Of a stretch of 64,000 bases of DNA, positions 1 through 9,081 are shown in pieces (within the stretch, counting starts at the first letter, position 1; every line of letters starts with the position of its first letter). Origin of the DNA: JABMPR01 sp964508765 (GTDB lineage Bacteria > Fidelibacterota > UBA8477 > JABMPR01); assembly GCA_964508765.1 (NCBI GenBank), contig CAZDVD010000001.1:92390-156389 (forward strand), given 5' to 3'. The notes beneath the pieces were generated by a model. It made no database searches. It saw only the letters and a list, made by a program, of their open reading frames with translations, and had not been told where the DNA came from. The position numbers and the translations under genes are program-made.

Positions 1-20
1 CCATATAAATGTGAGGGAGC

Positions 21-350
21 TTAAAGCCCCAAAAATTGTATGGAAACACCGCAGAGTAAAATGGTCACTCCAGCGATGGCATGGGTATAGCGTTCCAACT
101 TTTTCATGGGTATCATTTTAAGACCATAACTTGCCCCAAGAACGATGATCAGCATGGTGCCAATGGTCGCGATTGCGAATACCAGAATAACCAGGAGCAA
201 AGACATGGTGCTGTCCTCTGAAGCGGGGTACATGAGGAGAGGAATGAGAGATTCACAGGGACCAAATACGAAAATGATAAAGAGAGCCCAGGGCGAGAAG
301 AGCGCCTTCCCTTTTACTTTGTGGACATGACCATGCTCATCGACATGACC
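21..350 (-). pseudogene. C-terminal half of a TauE/SafE- or nickel-transporter-like membrane protein, N-terminus missing
   Basis: The minus strand reads openly from about 374 to a stop at 21. It encodes a His-rich loop (HVDEHGHVHK), then a membrane segment with FGPCESLIPLLMYPA, a second hydrophobic segment and the ending LERYTHAIAG...FLGL. This pattern belongs to the C-terminal half of the sulfite-exporter TauE/SafE-like or NiCoT-like inner-membrane proteins; the His-rich cytoplasmic loop suggests metal binding. The N-terminal three helices are absent. The frame meets a stop at 372-374, and the DNA beyond about 350 instead encodes a receiver domain on the other strand. A conservative start inside the fragment would be the ATG at 233, but homology clearly extends upstream of it. 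Substrate is unknown. The gene is either genuinely broken or joined artificially at this point. Confidence 0.7.
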
Positions 351-602
351 AAGGTGAACGGACTGGACGTTCTAAGACAATTGAAATCGAATGAGCTTAC
401 TCGAAAAATTCCGGTTATTATCATCACCTCATCTCAGGAAGACCCTGACATTCACGTGGCCTATGAGTTTGGTGTCAACAGCTATATGGTCAAACCGTTT
501 GCTTATGAAGAATTCACCGAGAAGATGAATCAACTGGGTTTATATTGGTTGTTGGTAAATAAAACCCCTAAATGGAATTTAAGAAAGTTGCTATGCCGGT
601 AA
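345..602 (+). pseudogene. C-terminal half of a stand-alone response-regulator receiver domain
   Basis: The translated segment starts with KVNGLDVLRQLKS and continues through IPVIIITSS, GVNSYMVKPFAYEEF and LGLYWLLVNK. This is the second half of an Rcp1-like single-domain receiver, including the conserved Ser/Thr (TSS) and Lys (VKP) switch residues. The first half, with the acidic pocket and the phospho-accepting Asp, is missing; upstream DNA belongs to a transporter on the opposite strand. As it stands the product could not be phosphorylated. The reading frame overlaps the start of the following kinase gene by about 31 bases, as expected for a translationally coupled receiver/kinase pair, so the intact gene was probably the first member of this signalling operon. 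Confidence 0.72.
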
Positions 603-3274
603 AAGAGAACGCTCCCTCTCATTCAGAAAATGAATTACATGTATTAATATTGGAGGACATCCCCTCTGATGCGGAGCTGGCTCAACGAGAGCTAAAGAAA
701 ACTCTGCAAAATTATACAGTTGAGGTTGTAGATACCCGAGAGGGCTTTGTCCAGGCATTGGAAACTTTTAAACCTGATTTGATCATATCAGATTTTATGC
801 TACCTACTTTTGATGGTCTTTCCGCCCTGAAAATCAAGTTGGATATTGCTCCCATGACACCCTTTGTGATGTTGACCGGTTCCATGAACGAAGCAACGGC
901 CGTGGAATGCATGAAAGCCGGTGCCGATGATTATGTGATCAAAGAACACATCAGGCGTCTTGGACCTGCTGCTCTGAACGCTTTGGAAAAGAAAAAAGCC
1001 GTAAAGGAAAAAGAACAGACATTAACTGAGCTTCATGAGAAGGAGGCGTATCTCAAAAGCGTTCTGCAAGCGGCACCAGTGGGGATTGGTGTTGTGCTTG
1101 ATAGAAAAATCATCGATGTCAATCAACATTTTTGTAATATGTTGGGTTATTCTGAAAAGGAACTCATCGGGCAGAATTCACGGATGGTCTATCCAGATGA
1201 TCAGGAATATGAGCGCGTGGGAACCGATAAATATGAGCAGATAAAGAATACCGGCCTCGGTGTTATCGAGACCCAATTGGTACATAAAGATGGGCATCTT
1301 ATCTCTGTGCTGCTCTCCTCCACACCGATTGATGCTCGTGATCAATCAAAGGGAATCACCTTCTCTGCGATGGACATCACTGAGCGTACGCTGGTGTCAA
1401 AAGCCCTGGGGGTTAGCGAATCCCGTTACCGTCAGTTATTCGACAATCTCCCTTACGGCTGTGAAATAATTGACTTGAAAGGTAGAATTGTTGAATGCAA
1501 TTCGAGTACTTCCAGGATGCTTGGCTATGACAAGACAGAATTGATCGGAAATCATATAACTAATTTCGTAAGCGCCGAGTCCAAAAAACTTTTTCGACAA
1601 GAATTCCCTAAAGTGTTAAATGGGGAAACTATCATGTTAGAAATCGGCCAGAAACATAAAAATGGACAATTAATCAATGTTTTGCGATCTGGCACACCCA
1701 TCTTTAATGTAAGCGGCGAAGTTGAATCCTTGCTCGGTTTGAGTGTGGATATCACTGAACTTAAACGTATTGAAAAAGAAATAGTCAATCTTGAATCTAA
1801 TTTCAAACTGTTGGCTGACTATGCTAGCGATTGGGAATATTTGATAGACGCGAATCAAAAATACAGATACCATTCTTCAGCCCGAGAGCGAATCACTGGA
1901 TATACTGTGGAGGAGTTCCTAACCGATCCGGACCTACAATTCAAAATTATTCGCAAAGATCATCGATCATCTATTGCTGAGCATTATGCATCTGAACACA
2001 ATCAAGACACACCTGTTTGCACACTTGAATTCCCTATTGTACACAAGGATGGTACCGAGAGATGGCTGCAACATCATTGCAGCCCAGTTTATGATATCAA
2101 CGGCAAGTTTTTAGGCCGACGTGGCAGTAACCGAGATATCACCAAGCGCAAACTAGCCCAAAAGACCTTGATGGAAAGCGAAGAGAAATACCGCTTGATC
2201 GTTGAAAATGCCAACGATGGGATTGAGATTACACAGGATAATAAAATCATCTATGCGAATAAACGCTTTGCAAAAATACTCGGATATACTATCAACACAG
2301 TTAAGCATAAGCGCTTCAGTGAAATTTTCACTGAGCAAGCCCTCCAGGATCTTTATGAGCGCCAGAAAAAGCGAAAAAGTAACAAGTTTCACAACTTCAG
2401 TTACGAAACAACCTTCTATAAAAAGGATGGCAGCATTATTGATGTTGAAATCAAAGCTGAAATTATCGATTATAATGGGAAACCGGCGACTTTCGCTATT
2501 GTCAGAGACATCACCAAACAAAAGCAAGCTGATGAGGAGATAGCTAGAGCCCTCCTCGAAGCGAAGCATGCCAACGCGGTGAAAGATCAATTCATCGCCA
2601 ATATTTCTCATGAAATCCGAACACCCCTTAATAGCATCCTGGGCTTTTCCGATATACTCGGAAATCGATTTGGCGATAGAGCCAGTGAAGCAGATAAAAA
2701 GATTTTTACCTATATTAATAGCGCAGGTAATCGACTTATGCGCACCGTGGAATCTATCCTGAATATGTCCCAATTACAGGCAGGTCTGGTTCGTCTTCAC
2801 CCACAGAAGCTCAATCTTAGTAAACTGGCTTTAGCTGTCATCAAGAAACTCAAGCCAGCAGCCGATGAGAAACAGCTGGAGTTCCGCTACAAAGCTCCGC
2901 TACAACCCGTCCTGGTTTTCGTCGATGAATACAGTATCCAACAGGTACTGCTCAACTTGATAGAAAATGCTATCAAGTATACCAAAGAAGGCAGTGTGGA
3001 GTTAAAGCAGGATTTGAAGGAAGATCAGGTCGTCTTGTCAGTGATCGATACAGGGGTCGGGATTCCTGCGGAACACCAGCAACGCATCTTTGAGCCTTAT
3101 ACCCAGGAGAGCGAGGGCTACACTAAAGCCTATCAAGGGGTTGGTCTGGGACTGGCAATCACAAAAAAGTATCTTGAATTAAATAATGTGAAACTTGGTT
3201 TATTCAGTCAGCCAGATATTGGGTCTACCTTCACACTTACCTTTCCAATAGTAAAGGAGCAAGCTCATGTCTGA
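572..3274 (+). CDS. Hybrid sensor histidine kinase: receiver, PAS repeats, HisKA, HATPase
   Basis: A 900-residue soluble kinase with no clear membrane segment. An N-terminal receiver spans about residues 20-135, with the likely phospho-accepting Asp74 in ISDFMLP. Four PAS/PAC modules follow (roughly 155-275, 280-400, 405-530 and 540-650). The dimerisation/H-box reads ISHEIRTPL with His680. The ATP-binding domain has an N-box around Asn799 (NLIENAIKY), a G1 box DTGVGIP and a G2 box GVGLGLA. It should autophosphorylate on His680 and pass phosphate to a partner receiver; the N-terminal receiver suggests it is itself controlled by another kinase. The next gene, a receiver, overlaps its end by 8 bases and is the obvious partner. 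A second start, ATG at 593, has a better AAGAAAG ribosome site and may be the real one. Confidence 0.92.
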   Translation: MEFKKVAMPVKENAPSHSENELHVLILEDIPSDAELAQRELKKTLQNYTVEVVDTREGFVQALETFKPDLIISDFMLPTFDGLSALKIKLDIAPMTPFVMLTGSMNEATAVECMKAGADDYVIKEHIRRLGPAALNALEKKKAVKEKEQTLTELHEKEAYLKSVLQAAPVGIGVVLDRKIIDVNQHFCNMLGYSEKELIGQNSRMVYPDDQEYERVGTDKYEQIKNTGLGVIETQLVHKDGHLISVLLSSTPIDARDQSKGITFSAMDITERTLVSKALGVSESRYRQLFDNLPYGCEIIDLKGRIVECNSSTSRMLGYDKTELIGNHITNFVSAESKKLFRQEFPKVLNGETIMLEIGQKHKNGQLINVLRSGTPIFNVSGEVESLLGLSVDITELKRIEKEIVNLESNFKLLADYASDWEYLIDANQKYRYHSSARERITGYTVEEFLTDPDLQFKIIRKDHRSSIAEHYASEHNQDTPVCTLEFPIVHKDGTERWLQHHCSPVYDINGKFLGRRGSNRDITKRKLAQKTLMESEEKYRLIVENANDGIEITQDNKIIYANKRFAKILGYTINTVKHKRFSEIFTEQALQDLYERQKKRKSNKFHNFSYETTFYKKDGSIIDVEIKAEIIDYNGKPATFAIVRDITKQKQADEEIARALLEAKHANAVKDQFIANISHEIRTPLNSILGFSDILGNRFGDRASEADKKIFTYINSAGNRLMRTVESILNMSQLQAGLVRLHPQKLNLSKLALAVIKKLKPAADEKQLEFRYKAPLQPVLVFVDEYSIQQVLLNLIENAIKYTKEGSVELKQDLKEDQVVLSVIDTGVGIPAEHQQRIFEPYTQESEGYTKAYQGVGLGLAITKKYLELNNVKLGLFSQPDIGSTFTLTFPIVKEQAHV

Positions 3275-3647
3275 TCCTGGCTCAAAAATCTTAATCGTCG
3301 AGGACGATATTTCATCACAACAATATTATTCAGTCATTTTTGAGGGGAAATACGAGATCAGTTTGGTTGATAACGTGGCTGAAGCCAAACAGCTTCTGAA
3401 ATCGCATGATTATGGAGTAGCAATCGTAGATATCTCATTGATCGGAGGTGAAAACGGCATAGACTTGATAAAGTACATGAGTCAAGAATATCGTCAAAAC
3501 CCGATCCCCATTTGTTTAACTGCACACGCATTCGAACAAAACCGAGCAGATGCGCTGGGAGCTGGTGCTGCTGAGTTCTTTACCAAACCCATCATGAGTG
3601 ATACCTTGCTTGATGTTGTGGACAAGTATATGAAGCGCATAAATTAA
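3267..3647 (+). CDS. Single-domain response regulator
   Basis: A 126-residue receiver with no output domain. The acidic pair is in LIVEDD near the N-terminus, the phospho-accepting Asp55 lies in VAIVDIS, and the switch Thr and Lys are in CLTAH and FFTKP. Its ATG lies 8 bases inside the upstream hybrid kinase gene, so the two are translationally coupled and it is most likely that kinase's phosphorylation target. Proteins of this kind act by protein-protein contact or as a phosphorelay intermediate rather than by binding DNA. Confidence 0.9.
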   Translation: MSDPGSKILIVEDDISSQQYYSVIFEGKYEISLVDNVAEAKQLLKSHDYGVAIVDISLIGGENGIDLIKYMSQEYRQNPIPICLTAHAFEQNRADALGAGAAEFFTKPIMSDTLLDVVDKYMKRIN

Positions 3648-3706
3648 ATTTGAATAACAAACCCTAATTAATTTGAAACATTGAACGTTTCTTTAGAAAA
3701 GCCGCT

Positions 3707-6109
3707 ATGAAATTCTCAAACAAACTGTCTCTCACCCTGTTGCTAACGAGTATGTTGGTATTAGCGTTGGGTCTCATTGTGGAATACCAACTCAGCTACA
3801 AGTCCACATTAGTTTCGGAGTTAACCAACACTCAAACATTGGCTTCTGAAGCTTCATATGAACTTGATCATCTGCTCATCGAAAAAGTAAAAACGGCACT
3901 AACTCTTGGGAATACGCCCTCATTTAAACAGGCTCTGAAACGAAGCAATCAAAATTATGCTGATCTCCCTGTGGATCGCAGGAACGAGCGCATCAGCCTT
4001 GAAAATGACAAGTGGCTACCAATTCACGACCCTTCTGATAACTTTGTTTTGGAATTCACTGACAATTCAATTTCTCAGGGTTTAAAAAATCAACAATCTT
4101 TATTCCAGGGCGATTACGGAGAGATTTTTCTAACTAATAAATATGGAGCCCTGGTAGCCTCAACGGCCAAATTATCTACATTCGCCCATGGGCATAAATA
4201 TTGGTGGCAGGGTGCCTATGACCATGGAAAAGGCGCAGCGTTTCTCGATGACAGGGGCTACGATGAGAGTGTCGGTGGATATGTTTTAGGAATTGTTGTT
4301 CCAATAAGGGACGGCAATGAAGTAATCGGTATTTTAAAATGTAACCTCAATATTCTTGATGATCTCAGTGAATTTGTCCTTGGCTCAAGGGATCAAATTC
4401 ATGAGACATTTACATTGGTACGATCTGGTGGGCTGGTTGTGATTGGAGCGGGTGTTGAACCGCTGAGTACCAGAATTTCAAGCATTGTTTCAAAAAGCAT
4501 CGAGTTAAACCTGTCTGGTTCTCTCATAGACGATGCCTCTGGGAATGAGAAAATGATTGGTTATTCTGAAGTTGGCTTATCACAAGGTGAGGGTAAATAC
4601 CATTTCGGCGGGACATTTGAATCAATCGATCATATCAAGGGCAACACTGGAGAATCCTGGTACATCATCTGTTCGCGTCCTATGGATGATGTCATGGCTC
4701 CTGTCCATGATACTAATAAGACCATTATTCAGATTAGTATAGCAATTATACTTGTCTTTTTTATTGTCTCATTTTTCTACGGTCGAACTATCGGCAAACC
4801 TTTGAACCTGCTTACCAAGGCTACAATCAAGGTGAGGGCAGGAGATTTTAATTCAAGGATCGAATTGAAATCAAACGATGAATTTGGCAGTCTCGCAGAT
4901 CATTTTAATATTATGGTGGACAAGATTGGCCATATGAATCAAGATTTGACTGACCACAGCAAAAATCTTGAAAAACGGGTTGAGGAAAGAACCGTCGCCT
5001 TATCCAACAGCAACCAGAAGTTACTGGATGAAATCTCTGAACGCAAAAAGATGCACGATAAGCTTGAGCTTAGTGAAGCAAAGTACCGCTCACTTTTTGA
5101 AAATATGCTGGATGGTTTTGCCCTGCACAAAATCGTCCTGGATGAAAATAACAAGCCAGTTGACTATATCTTTATTGAAGTTAACGATGCCTTTGAGAAA
5201 CAAACCGGTCTAAAACGGGCGGATATAATAGGGAAATCTGTTACAGAAGTGCTTCCTGGTATTGAAACTGACCCCTCAGATTGGATCGGAGTCTATGGTG
5301 GGGTTGCGACTGGTGGTGAAGAACAGAGATTTGAACAATATGCAGCGCCATTGGGCAGGTGGTATTCTGTCCTGGCATATTCCCCCAAGAAAAAGTATTT
5401 CGCGACCCTATCTCTGGACATTACCAGCAAAAAGCTGACTGAGCAAGAATTGGTAGAAGCTGATAGTATTAAAGAACTATTACTGGATATCATTACACAC
5501 GACTTGAAAAATCCTGCTGGCAATATCTATAGTATGTCCCACAAAGCCATGCAAGATGACCCTGAAAATAAAATGATCGGTGTGATTCATTTTAGTAGCC
5601 AGGAGCTATTGAATCAACTAGAGAAAGCCAGCATTTTAGCCCAGGCTACCCTGGGCGAGGCAATACCCGTTGAGGAACTAAACCTGTTGGAAATCCTTAA
5701 GGAAGTGCTTGATGAATTTAATTCAGCTCTACAAAATGCTGGCATCATTCTAAAAATGGATATTCCAACAGATATAACTATTACAGCAAATCCATTGATT
5801 ACCCAGGTTTTCAAAAACTACATCGGCAATGCCGTCAAATATGCCCGCTCCGGCAAAGAAATTATCATTGAAACAAAACGCGAAAAGGATGGCATCGTTG
5901 TCATGGTTAATGATATGGGTGAAACCATTCCCGAGGAAGACAGAGCCCGTATCTTCGAACGAAGCGCCCAACTCGCCAATGGCAAGAGGCTGGGACGAGG
6001 CTTGGGACTCGCTATCGTGAAAAGGATAGCAGCCGCACACAGAGGTGAAGTCTGGGTCGAGCCCAATCAGCCAAAGGGAAATAAGTTCTGCCTGCGACTC
6101 CCAGCATAG
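3707..6109 (+). CDS. Membrane sensor histidine kinase with extracytoplasmic sensor, HAMP and PAS
   Basis: An 800-residue kinase. A first membrane helix (about residues 7-27) is followed by roughly 310 residues of extracytoplasmic sensor region that looks like a double-Cache domain (KYWWQGAYDHGKG, VVPIRDGNEVIGILK). The second helix is near 343-362, then a HAMP linker (GDFNSRIELKSNDEFG), a coiled coil, a PAS domain from about 455 to 585, and an H-box with His598 in ITHDLKNP. The ATPase domain has NAVKYA as N-box, a weakened G1 (NDMGETIP in place of DxGxGIP) and a good G2 (GRGLGLA). It is transcribed in the same direction as the upstream kinase/receiver pair, 59 bases away, and may feed the same receiver. 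Ligand unknown. Confidence 0.9.
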   Translation: MKFSNKLSLTLLLTSMLVLALGLIVEYQLSYKSTLVSELTNTQTLASEASYELDHLLIEKVKTALTLGNTPSFKQALKRSNQNYADLPVDRRNERISLENDKWLPIHDPSDNFVLEFTDNSISQGLKNQQSLFQGDYGEIFLTNKYGALVASTAKLSTFAHGHKYWWQGAYDHGKGAAFLDDRGYDESVGGYVLGIVVPIRDGNEVIGILKCNLNILDDLSEFVLGSRDQIHETFTLVRSGGLVVIGAGVEPLSTRISSIVSKSIELNLSGSLIDDASGNEKMIGYSEVGLSQGEGKYHFGGTFESIDHIKGNTGESWYIICSRPMDDVMAPVHDTNKTIIQISIAIILVFFIVSFFYGRTIGKPLNLLTKATIKVRAGDFNSRIELKSNDEFGSLADHFNIMVDKIGHMNQDLTDHSKNLEKRVEERTVALSNSNQKLLDEISERKKMHDKLELSEAKYRSLFENMLDGFALHKIVLDENNKPVDYIFIEVNDAFEKQTGLKRADIIGKSVTEVLPGIETDPSDWIGVYGGVATGGEEQRFEQYAAPLGRWYSVLAYSPKKKYFATLSLDITSKKLTEQELVEADSIKELLLDIITHDLKNPAGNIYSMSHKAMQDDPENKMIGVIHFSSQELLNQLEKASILAQATLGEAIPVEELNLLEILKEVLDEFNSALQNAGIILKMDIPTDITITANPLITQVFKNYIGNAVKYARSGKEIIIETKREKDGIVVMVNDMGETIPEEDRARIFERSAQLANGKRLGRGLGLAIVKRIAAAHRGEVWVEPNQPKGNKFCLRLPA

Positions 6110-6287
6110 TATGGGACACGAAAAGCACCAATCCTCACGAACCACCACGAATAATTAAAAAGGGAACTGGAACTTTTTTAGCTCTGCCTCTTTTGTGTCA
6201 ATTCGCCCAATTCGGAATATTCGTATCTAAAGATCAAGGGTTTTAAAGCTTAATTGGTATAAAAGTGCTGCTCTAGGGGGGGGATTA

Positions 6288-7526
6288 TCAGGTTATCTTA
6301 AAACGTTGACGCTCCCGGGGGGCAACACAACTCGTTTTAGAATTCCATTCTGTCAATAAATCTTGTGCCGTTTTCAGTTTGGCATCAATATCATCATCAG
6401 TTTGATCGGGATCATGGTGGATCAGGTGCAATTCTTTGACTTCTGCATCATGGGCAAGTTTGGCAACTTGAGAAACGGCTGAATGACCCCACTTACTCTT
6501 TTTGAGATATTCTTCATCCGTATAGGTTGCATCCGTAATAAGCATATCGGTTCCCCGAATGAATGCTGTCAGTTTACTCCAGTAATTTGGATTGTAATCT
6601 CGAGTCCCTTCAGGAAACAGCTCATTGTCAGTGATATAACAAACTGATCTGTTCTTGTATTCGAGGCGATAACCCAGACAGGTTCCGGGATGCGAGAGCA
6701 ACATGGTCTTGACCAGGATATCATTAATCCTGAATTCCTCTTCCCTTAGATCCCGAAAATAGGTCCGAGCTGCAAATTCTTTTATTCTGATTGGGAAATA
6801 AACCCCATCCATTTGAGCCGAGATTAACTCTCGCATGGTTACGCTACCATGGGAAGCACCGAAAACTTCAAATTCGTTCCCTGGAATGTAAAGGGGAACA
6901 AAAAATGGGAGCGCGTTGATATGATCCCAATGTGGATGCGAGATGAAAATTTTGGCGTGTAGGGAATCCATTCGTAGACTCATAAGATGATCAGATAGCT
7001 GTTTAATTCCAGAACCTGCATCCAGTATAAAGAGATTATCCTTTGGAAATTGAATTGATGTGCACATCGTGTTGCCACCATAGCGCAGGGAACTTTCCCC
7101 TGGGACAGGTAGTGTACCTCGCACACCCCAGTAGGTCACTTCGATTTTTTCCTCGACAATGTCCTGCAATTTCGCGATAAACTCATCTGTGATGAGAGGT
7201 TTCGTCAGATAGCCATCAGCCCCAAAAGAAAAAGCACGCTGCTGATCTTGTTCGTAAGATTTTCCGGAGAAAATTACTATTTTCAGATTTTCCAGGTCCG
7301 CTTCCTTGCGGAGGAGACGGGTTAAATCCAGACCATCCATTTCCGGCATCATCAAATCCAGAATGACCAGGTCAGGCCTGTCTTCTATGATTTCGTCCAG
7401 GGCTTTTTTACTTGAAGTACTGGTTTTTACCTTTGCTTTGTAATCCTCGAGCAAGGCTCTAACAACCAGGAGTACATCAGGATCGTCATCAACAACATGA
7501 ATTTTAAGATCTTTTAATGCGGACAT
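6288..7526 (-). CDS. Receiver domain fused to a metallo-beta-lactamase-fold hydrolase
   Basis: A 412-residue response regulator with an enzymatic output. Residues 5-125 form a receiver with the phospho-accepting Asp57 in VILDLMMPEMDG. From about 128 (VTYWGVRGTLPVPG) to the end is a metallo-beta-lactamase fold with the metal-binding HxHxDH motif at His197, His199, Asp201 and His202 (SHPHWDH). The GVRG and GGNT signatures resemble the cyclic-nucleotide-phosphodiesterase/RNase Z side of the fold. Phosphorylation would be expected to control hydrolysis of a phosphodiester substrate, but the substrate cannot be read from sequence. The gene converges on the two upstream kinase genes and is divergent from the DUF134 operon; the kinases are candidate partners. 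Confidence 0.88.
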   Translation of the reverse strand: MSALKDLKIHVVDDDPDVLLVVRALLEDYKAKVKTSTSSKKALDEIIEDRPDLVILDLMMPEMDGLDLTRLLRKEADLENLKIVIFSGKSYEQDQQRAFSFGADGYLTKPLITDEFIAKLQDIVEEKIEVTYWGVRGTLPVPGESSLRYGGNTMCTSIQFPKDNLFILDAGSGIKQLSDHLMSLRMDSLHAKIFISHPHWDHINALPFFVPLYIPGNEFEVFGASHGSVTMRELISAQMDGVYFPIRIKEFAARTYFRDLREEEFRINDILVKTMLLSHPGTCLGYRLEYKNRSVCYITDNELFPEGTRDYNPNYWSKLTAFIRGTDMLITDATYTDEEYLKKSKWGHSAVSQVAKLAHDAEVKELHLIHHDPDQTDDDIDAKLKTAQDLLTEWNSKTSCVAPRERQRFKIT

Positions 7527-7706
7527 TGTTCAACTTAATTTTATCGTCAATTAAGAACCAGTTATTTTTCATGATTTAATTTTGCCTGATGAGAGAATTA
7601 ATCATGATAGCTCGGTTTTCCAGAGTGAAATTTTCATCCCTTGAGTTTTCCAGAGATACCACAGCATTTTGGTGATTAAATTGAACACTTGCTATTTAAC
7701 AACTAA

Positions 7707-7742
7707 TTGCAAAATGAACATATGTTCATTATATTCTCCTCA
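7707..7742 (+). promoter_or_regulatory. Promoter with palindromic operator filling the -35/-10 spacer
   Basis: A TTGCAA box (7707-7712) and a TATATT box (7730-7735) are separated by exactly 17 bases. The 18-base perfect palindrome AATGAACATATGTTCATT occupies 7713-7730, that is, the whole spacer plus the first base of the -10 box. The ATG of the DUF134 gene is at 7742, where transcription would be expected to start, and no Shine-Dalgarno sequence precedes it, so the mRNA may be leaderless. A dimeric helix-turn-helix protein bound here would block RNA polymerase; the DUF134 protein itself is the obvious candidate (inference). Confidence 0.6.
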
Positions 7743-8221
7743 TGAATAGATCAAAATTTTCAGAACAGAAACACATCAGAGGCGCCTACCGAAAACGTCG
7801 TATCGCCTCCCCCCCCAGATTTGACAGCTATAAACCCTCAGGTATACCCCGCAGTAATCTGGATAAGATTACTATTACAATCGACGAGTTCGAAGCATTT
7901 CGCCTGGCTGATTATAAAGGGCATGACCACCTGGAAGCCTCGGTTCAGATGCAGATCTCTCGACCCACCTTTTCCCGACTTATTGAAAAAGCACGGGCTA
8001 AGATCGCCCATGCTGTGGTTGATGGACTGGAATTGCTTATTGAGGGTGGGAATATTGATTTTTCGCAAGGTATGCATCGTTGTCGGGATTGTGGGGAAGA
8101 GCATACACATGCTCTCAATAAGCCTATAGAGGATTGTCCGGAGTGCGGATCTGGAAATGTTGAAGACCTGACTTCCAAGTATATGCGAAGCGACTCTAGA
8201 GATAAGGGAACAAGCAATTGA
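7742..8221 (+). CDS. DUF134 family helix-turn-helix protein with zinc-ribbon tail
   Basis: A 159-residue protein. The N-terminal 100 residues match the DUF134 family: basic start, ITIDEFEAFRLADYKG, then a sigma-region-4-like helix-turn-helix in QMQISRPTFSRLIEKARAK (about 69-88). The C-terminal third carries two Cys pairs (Cys114/Cys117 and Cys132/Cys135) that form a probable zinc ribbon, an addition to the core family. A DNA-binding regulator is the usual reading, though family function is not established. Its stop overlaps the TTG start of the next gene by 4 bases. A perfect palindrome in its promoter suggests autoregulation. DUF134 genes commonly sit next to Mrp/NifX-like iron-sulfur genes, as here. 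Confidence 0.85.
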   Translation: MNRSKFSEQKHIRGAYRKRRIASPPRFDSYKPSGIPRSNLDKITITIDEFEAFRLADYKGHDHLEASVQMQISRPTFSRLIEKARAKIAHAVVDGLELLIEGGNIDFSQGMHRCRDCGEEHTHALNKPIEDCPECGSGNVEDLTSKYMRSDSRDKGTSN

Positions 8222-9081
8222 ACGTCGTAATCGCCAGTGGCAAAGGCGGCACTGGGAAAACCACACTAGCCACCAATCTGGCCAGTTATCTAGCCCTTAA
8301 TCACAAGGTTGTTCTTAGTGATCTGGACGTTGAAGAACCAAATTCTGCACTCTTTGTAAAAGGAGAACTTCAGCAGCAAACAGACAAATTCAAAATGATC
8401 CCAAAATGGACCGGAGAATGTACCGAGTGCGGTATTTGTCAGGATGTCTGCGCCTACAATGCCATCATGCAACTCGGTAAACATATCATCCTGCATGCTC
8501 AGTTATGCCATAGCTGTTATGCTTGTTCCGAATTATGTCCCATTGATGCTTTACCTATGGAAGCGGTCCAAATGGGAATCATGAACGAAGCAAAAACCCC
8601 TGTGATGGATTTTATTGAAAGCCGATTGAATATTGGTGAAGAACAAGCGGTTCCGCTTATCAAAGAAACCAGCCGGTATGTTCGCGATAATTTTCCTGAT
8701 CCTGTCATCAAAATTTTTGATGCACCTCCAGGAACATCCTGTCCGGTGATTGAAGCGGTAAAAACTGCTGATTATGTTATCCTGGTAACCGAACCAACCC
8801 CGTTCGGACTGCATGACATGAGTTTAATGGTAGGCGTGGTTCGAGATATGGAGAAGCCCTTTGGTGTGGTTATCAATCGATACGGAATCGGAAACGATGA
8901 TGTGCTGGACTACTGTAAAAGGGAAGGTATTGAAGTCATTGCACGCATACCCAACCAGCGTCAGATAGCAGAAACATACTCGCGAGGAGAGCTACTCTTT
9001 GAGAAATTCCCCGATGTGAAATCAGCTTTGGAACAAATCGAGCAGCATCTGTTCACATTGAACCGCGAGGTGGTATCATGA
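8218..9081 (+). CDS. Mrp/MinD-type P-loop ATPase with two 4Fe-4S ferredoxin motifs (first copy)
   Basis: A 287-residue ATPase starting at TTG, whose first bases overlap the stop of the DUF134 gene (TTGA). The deviant Walker A is SGKGGTGKTT (residues 7-16). A two-cluster ferredoxin insert follows with Cys68/71/74/78 and Cys97/100/103/107, then a Walker-B-like FDAPPGTSCP and a C-terminal MinD-like half. Proteins of this build are thought to carry or insert iron-sulfur clusters in an ATP-dependent way, possibly with the NifX-like protein encoded two genes downstream. It overlaps the second copy by 4 bases (ATGA). Physiological target unknown. Confidence 0.9.
   Translation: MNVVIASGKGGTGKTTLATNLASYLALNHKVVLSDLDVEEPNSALFVKGELQQQTDKFKMIPKWTGECTECGICQDVCAYNAIMQLGKHIILHAQLCHSCYACSELCPIDALPMEAVQMGIMNEAKTPVMDFIESRLNIGEEQAVPLIKETSRYVRDNFPDPVIKIFDAPPGTSCPVIEAVKTADYVILVTEPTPFGLHDMSLMVGVVRDMEKPFGVVINRYGIGNDDVLDYCKREGIEVIARIPNQRQIAETYSRGELLFEKFPDVKSALEQIEQHLFTLNREVVS

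Noticed and set aside
2153..2773. 206-codon open frame on the minus strand
   Set aside because: Lies wholly inside the PAS/HisKA region of the hybrid kinase, has no family resemblance and no ribosome site; an antisense shadow.
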